Below, piece by piece: positions 22,439-25,422 of a stretch of DNA of 25,422 nt. Made by a program: the position numbers and the translations under genes. The stretch is taken from NCBI GenBank assembly GCA_035507155.1, contig DATJOK010000186.1:1-25422 (forward strand), in the 5' to 3' direction. This DNA comes from DASZHJ01 sp035507155 (lineage in GTDB: Bacteria > Pseudomonadota > Alphaproteobacteria > ATCC43930 > CGMCC-115725). Each line of letters begins with the position of its first letter. Within the stretch, counting starts at the first letter, position 1. The notes below the pieces were generated by a model. The model made no database searches and had not been told where the DNA came from. It saw nothing but the letters and a program-made list of their open reading frames with translations.

Positions 22439-24441
22439 GCGGCGCGAATCTTCGCCAGGAACTGATCGACCTCGGCGCGAAGGCTTTCCGCCTGATGGCC
22501 GAGCTCGGTCGAGGCCGTGAGGACCTGAGCAGCCGCCGAGCCGGCTTCGCGCGCCGCCTCGTTGACCCCAGCGATGTCGCGCGAGACCTCGCTCGTCCCG
22601 AGCGCCGCTTCCCGCGTGCTGCGCGTGATCTCCTTGGTGGCGGCCTGCTGCTGGTCGATAGCGCTGGCGATGGCGGTCGAAATCTCGCTGATGCGGCCGA
22701 TGGTGCCGTCGATACCGGTGATCGCCTGTACCGCGTCGCCAGTCGAAGTCTGGATCGCCTTGATCTGAGCCGAGATATCCTCGGTGGCCTTGGCGGTCTG
22801 GCTCGCCAGCGCCTTGACCTCCGACGCCACCACCGCGAAGCCCTTGCCAGCATCGCCGGCACGTGCTGCCTCGATCGTCGCGTTGAGCGCCAGCAGGTTG
22901 GTCTGCGCGGCGATGTCCTGGATCAGCTGCACCACCTCGCCGATCTTCTGCGCCGCATCGGAGAGACCCTGCACGGTGGCATTGGTGCGCGCTGCACCCT
23001 CGACCGCCTCCGCGCCGATCCGGGCGGATTCCGTCACCTGCCGATTGATCTCAGCGACCGACGCCGCCATTTCCTCGGTAGCTGACGCCGCGGTCTCCAC
23101 GTTGGCGGAGGCCTGCTGCGACGCGTTGGCGACGGCGCTCACCTGGCGCGTCGCTTCGGCCGCCGATTTCGACATTGCTTCCGCGGTGGCGCGCATCTCG
23201 CCGGAGGAAGTGGTCAGCGCCTGCAGCAGCCGCCCCACCGACTGATCGAAGGCGCCGATGTGCCGCTCGATCGTCTCGCGGCGCTTTTCGCGCCGCTCCT
23301 GCGCCGCCTGCTGCTCTCCCGCGAGGCGATCCGCTTCGACCATGCTGTGCCTGAAGATCTCGACGGCTTTCGCCATCTCGCCGAGCTCGTCCTTGTTGTC
23401 ACGCGCCGGAATCTCGACTGCCTTGTCGCCGGCGGCAAGACGGCTCATCGCAGCGGTCATGCCTGCGAGTGGTCCGGTGATGCCACGCGCGATGATGATC
23501 GCGAAGAGAGCGCCGAGGCCGAGGCCAGCGACGGCGAGCACGACCTGCAGCACGAGCGTGGTGGTGATCCGTCGGTCGGTCCCCGCTTTGGTGCTGTCCA
23601 TGTCCGCGGTGAGCGAGTTCCGCACGGCCTCGCCGAGCTCGCCAACCTTCTCGAGCTTCACCTGCATGACGTCGTTGTAGAGCTTGTCGGCGGAAAGCAG
23701 CCTGGCGGAGAAATCGTCGAAGCTTTTGGAATAGGCCTGCAGCGCCGCGCTCACGGGAGCCATGGTCGGCTTGATCTTGTCCGCTGCCGGCAACCGGCCG
23801 AGCGCCGTGAGGATGAGCGTCGCCTTGCCAACGGCAAGCTTGAAGCCGATCGGCCCTTTGGGATCCCTGGTGGCGAGGAACTGCCAGTTGGCGGCGCGCA
23901 CGCCGAGAATGGCTGCCTCCACGTCCTGCGTCCGACCCTCGAGATCCTGGTCCAGGGTGCCGCGCGCGGCGGCGGTGAGCTGGTCGACCGCCTTGCCGAG
24001 GGCCTCGCCGCCGTCGAGCAGCTTGGCCTTGTCGGCCTTGAGCTGCTTGCCGTTCTGCACCAGCTGGGCGAAATCCTGGCGGACCGAGTTGATCGCTTCC
24101 GAGGCCGCGGCCAGGGTACGGCGCTGCTCCTCGGAGGTGGCATGCTTGGCCGCTTCGTCCAGCAGGCTGGTGGCACGGGTGCTGGCGGCATCGAAATTCT
24201 GCGCCGCGGCATCGTCGCCATCGACCTGATATTTCAGGCCAAGACGCCGCAAGGAGTCGGCAAGGCGGTCGACTTCGAGGCTCCGGGCGGCATTGTCGGA
24301 GACGCCGATCAGGCGGCTGAATTGAGCGCCGACGCCCATCAGCTGCGAAACGCTCAGGATGGCGAGCACCGCCGCCAGCGCGATCACCGCGCCGAAGCCG
24401 ACATAGATCCGGGTGTTGATGCGGATTTCGCCGAAGCGCAT
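22435..24441 (-). CDS. Methyl-accepting chemotaxis protein
   Basis: A 668-residue transmembrane chemoreceptor. Membrane segment 1 is at residues about 12-34, a largely helical periplasmic sensor at 35-292, membrane segment 2 at 293-318, HAMP at about 319-372, and the cytoplasmic signalling coiled coil thereafter. The hairpin tip is highly conserved (IQDIAAQTNLLALNATIEAA, GDAGKGFAVVASEVKALA, about residues 507-546). The 258-residue helical sensor resembles the helical bimodular type in length, though this is not proven; ligand is unknown. No C-terminal CheR-binding pentapeptide is seen (it ends FLAKIRAA). ATG 24441 has GGGAGG five bases upstream and is preferred over the ATG at 24468. No che genes are near. 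Confidence 0.95.
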   Translation of the reverse strand: MRFGEIRINTRIYVGFGAVIALAAVLAILSVSQLMGVGAQFSRLIGVSDNAARSLEVDRLADSLRRLGLKYQVDGDDAAAQNFDAASTRATSLLDEAAKHATSEEQRRTLAAASEAINSVRQDFAQLVQNGKQLKADKAKLLDGGEALGKAVDQLTAAARGTLDQDLEGRTQDVEAAILGVRAANWQFLATRDPKGPIGFKLAVGKATLILTALGRLPAADKIKPTMAPVSAALQAYSKSFDDFSARLLSADKLYNDVMQVKLEKVGELGEAVRNSLTADMDSTKAGTDRRITTTLVLQVVLAVAGLGLGALFAIIIARGITGPLAGMTAAMSRLAAGDKAVEIPARDNKDELGEMAKAVEIFRHSMVEADRLAGEQQAAQERREKRRETIERHIGAFDQSVGRLLQALTTSSGEMRATAEAMSKSAAEATRQVSAVANASQQASANVETAASATEEMAASVAEINRQVTESARIGAEAVEGAARTNATVQGLSDAAQKIGEVVQLIQDIAAQTNLLALNATIEAARAGDAGKGFAVVASEVKALASQTAKATEDISAQIKAIQTSTGDAVQAITGIDGTIGRISEISTAIASAIDQQQAATKEITRSTREAALGTSEVSRDIAGVNEAAREAGSAAAQVLTASTELGHQAESLRAEVDQFLAKIRAA

Positions 24442-24547
24442 GACAGCCTCCCTGCTGTGACGCGACACCGCCTATTGAGCGGGCGAAAAATAATCGAATA
24501 AGTATTAAAGGGTGATTTAAGCACTAGCCGGCTGGAGCATCTCGATC

Positions 24548-24566
24548 GCCGGCGAGGATCGCCGGC
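24548..24566. repeat. Hairpin upstream of the chemoreceptor gene
   Basis: GCCGGCGA (24548-24555) and TCGCCGGC (24559-24566) form a perfect 8-bp stem with a three-base loop, ten bases after the end of the small minus-strand gene. No T-tract follows on either strand. It may still mark the 3' end of that gene. The following stretch, 24483-24520, is markedly AT-rich and probably holds the chemoreceptor promoter. Confidence 0.4.
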
Positions 24567-24575
24567 TCCGCTAGC

Positions 24576-24764
24576 TCAGGGGCCGCGAAAATCGTGGCCG
24601 TTCAGGGCGATATCCCGGTTGAACCCCTCAGAGACCCGGTCATCGCCGCCGGAGGCAAGGCAAAGCGTCACGTTGATGGCCGCCAGGATCGCGCGGTCGA
24701 TCTGCTTGGGCGCGGTGCCGTAGCGCCGGATGGCATGGAGGGCGCGGAAAACCAATTGTGCCAT
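24576..24764 (-). CDS. Small hypothetical protein, 62 residues
   Basis: I do not recognise this protein. It starts at ATG 24764 with GGGAGCGG at ribosome-binding distance. The sequence begins MAQLVFRALHAIRRYGTAPK and continues with a moderately hydrophobic stretch (IDRAILAAINVTLCLA) and a polar C-terminus. No signal peptide or clear membrane helix is present. It lies 19 bases after another small gene in the same direction, which favours a two-gene unit. A chance ORF cannot be excluded in GC-rich DNA. Confidence 0.4.
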   Translation of the reverse strand: MAQLVFRALHAIRRYGTAPKQIDRAILAAINVTLCLASGGDDRVSEGFNRDIALNGHDFRGP

Positions 24765-24783
24765 GGTTCCGCTCCCTTCGCCT

Positions 24784-24990
24784 CTATGCGCCGCCCAAGG
24801 TGAGGATGGTCAGAAGCGCGGTGCCCCAGGCGACGGCGATCAGCAGTACCACCGTGCGCTCGCCGATGCTCCACCGCCTCCAGTCCGCCTTGAGATCCCG
24901 GAGAGCGCGGACTTTGCGAGCGGTGACCGAACGCGAAGGAAGCCTGATCTGCCAGTTTGGCCGATCCAGCGACGTAAGTTCTATTGCCAT
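24784..24990 (-). CDS. Small predicted membrane protein, 68 residues
   Basis: Not recognised. The N-terminal half is polar and basic (residues 1-45, including VTARKVRALRDLKADWRRW); residues about 46-66 form one membrane segment (RTVVLLIAVAWGTALLTILT), giving a tail-anchored layout. Start choice: ATG 24990 is preceded by GCGGAGAGGCAG, a good ribosome-binding site; ATG 25014 would add eight residues and lacks one. It is probably co-transcribed with the 62-residue gene 19 bases downstream. Confidence 0.45.
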   Translation of the reverse strand: MAIELTSLDRPNWQIRLPSRSVTARKVRALRDLKADWRRWSIGERTVVLLIAVAWGTALLTILTLGGA

Positions 24991-25064
24991 CTGCCTCTCC
25001 GCCTCGCGAGCCATTCCCGGTCTCGACAGAGCGGTAAATAGGGGGCGGCGGCACCTCGGAAATC

Positions 25065-25096
25065 CGGATCAACCCGTAGGCGGATCCCCGTAGGCG
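25065..25096. repeat. Short tandem repeat, possible operator
   Basis: Two copies of CGGATC-CCCGTAGG stand head to tail: CGGATC-AA-CCCGTAGG (25065-25080) and CGGATC-CCCGTAGG (25081-25094), followed by a further CG. The copies lie in the gap between the LysR gene and the small membrane protein gene, about 75 bases upstream of the latter. Direct repeats spaced 14-16 bases can be regulator sites. Confidence 0.45.
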
Positions 25097-25157
25097 TTTC
25101 TACCTATCCCGCCTTGAGGTCTTGCGGGGCCGCGAGATCGGGGGAAGGAAGTGCGCG

Positions 25158-25422
25158 TCAGGGCAACGCACCCGACAGAGCCGCGCCCTCGCCGGCGACC
25201 GGCTCCGCGGGAGAAGCACCGCCCCTCTTCCCCTCGATCATCTCCCGCATAAGCTCGCGCACCGCAAGCTGCGCGCGCGATAGAGGGCGGCGGCGCGAAT
25301 AGCAGAGATAGAGCGTGCGCGACAAGGGCGGATCGACGATGCGCCGGTGCGCCACCATTCCCGCCGCGGCCGCGCGCCTGAAAGCGCCGAGCGGATGGAT
25401 CGTGCAGCCCAGATTGGCGATC
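25158..25422 (-). CDS. LysR-family transcriptional regulator (partial, C-terminal part only)
   Basis: The last 87 codons of a gene entering from the right edge. The open frame shows LGCTIHPLGAFRRAAAAGMV, then IVDPPLSRTLYLCYSRRRPL and SRAQLAVRELMREM, which matches the end of the LysR substrate-binding domain (I-x-x-P-x-x-R-T-L and R-R-P-L-S-x-A patterns). The N-terminal helix-turn-helix lies outside the window. The final 25 residues (from EGKRGGASPAEP) are a low-complexity tail beyond the usual end. Target genes cannot be inferred, as its divergent neighbour is not in view. Confidence 0.8.
   Translation of the reverse strand, partial: IANLGCTIHPLGAFRRAAAAGMVAHRRIVDPPLSRTLYLCYSRRRPLSRAQLAVRELMREMIEGKRGGASPAEPVAGEGAALSGALP

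Noticed and set aside
23260..24501. Plus-strand ORF of 413 codons opposite the chemoreceptor
   Set aside because: The minus-strand frame is an unmistakable chemoreceptor; this is its shadow.

Overview
The window looks like chromosomal DNA from a GC-rich alphaproteobacterium. The evidence is tightly packed operons with ATGA/GTGA stop-start overlaps, an alphaproteobacterial-style CtrA box, a large TPR/O-GlcNAc-transferase-like protein and a single-operon C-P lyase locus. The genus cannot be resolved from sequence alone. No tRNA, rRNA, CRISPR array, insertion sequence or phage gene was seen, and no clear sign of recent transfer.

Positions 1-12392, minus strand: phosphorus scavenging. A twelve-gene block runs leftward in the order phnD-C-E-G-H-I-J-K-L-M, then a PhnZ-type HD oxygenase, then a DUF1045 2H-phosphoesterase-like protein. 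It encodes phosphonate import (PhnDCE) and the complete C-P lyase machinery (PhnGHIJKLM). PhnF, PhnN, PhnO and PhnP are not present in the block; the two terminal genes are candidates for extra or replacement chemistry. Further left is a second transporter, ugpA-ugpE-ugpB-like, whose binding-protein gene runs off the left edge. The 259-base gap between the blocks carries two Pho-box-like elements facing opposite ways and an intrinsic terminator on the plus strand that no annotated gene needs. Together these suggest an unannotated phosphate-starvation small RNA.

Positions 12747-17036, plus strand: a branched-chain-amino-acid-type (HAAT) ABC transporter, livH-livM-livG-livF, followed by a fumarylacetoacetase-family hydrolase. 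No periplasmic binding protein is present. A 354-base divergent intergenic region separates it from phnD and contains an 18-codon leader ORF overlapping the livH start.

Positions 17098-20110: a TPR-GT41 (SPINDLY/OGT-like) glycosyltransferase on the plus strand faces a GDP-mannose 3,5-epimerase homologue on the minus strand, with one base between their stop codons. All five catalytic residues of the plant epimerase are conserved at constant spacing. Upstream of the epimerase is a perfect CtrA box placed over the -35 of a candidate promoter.

Positions 20408-25422: a 676-residue alpha/beta-hydrolase-domain protein (plus strand) overlaps the stop codon of a convergent methyl-accepting chemotaxis protein (minus strand). 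Upstream of the latter are two small uncharacterised minus-strand genes, a short tandem repeat, and the C-terminal part of a LysR-family regulator that enters from the right edge.
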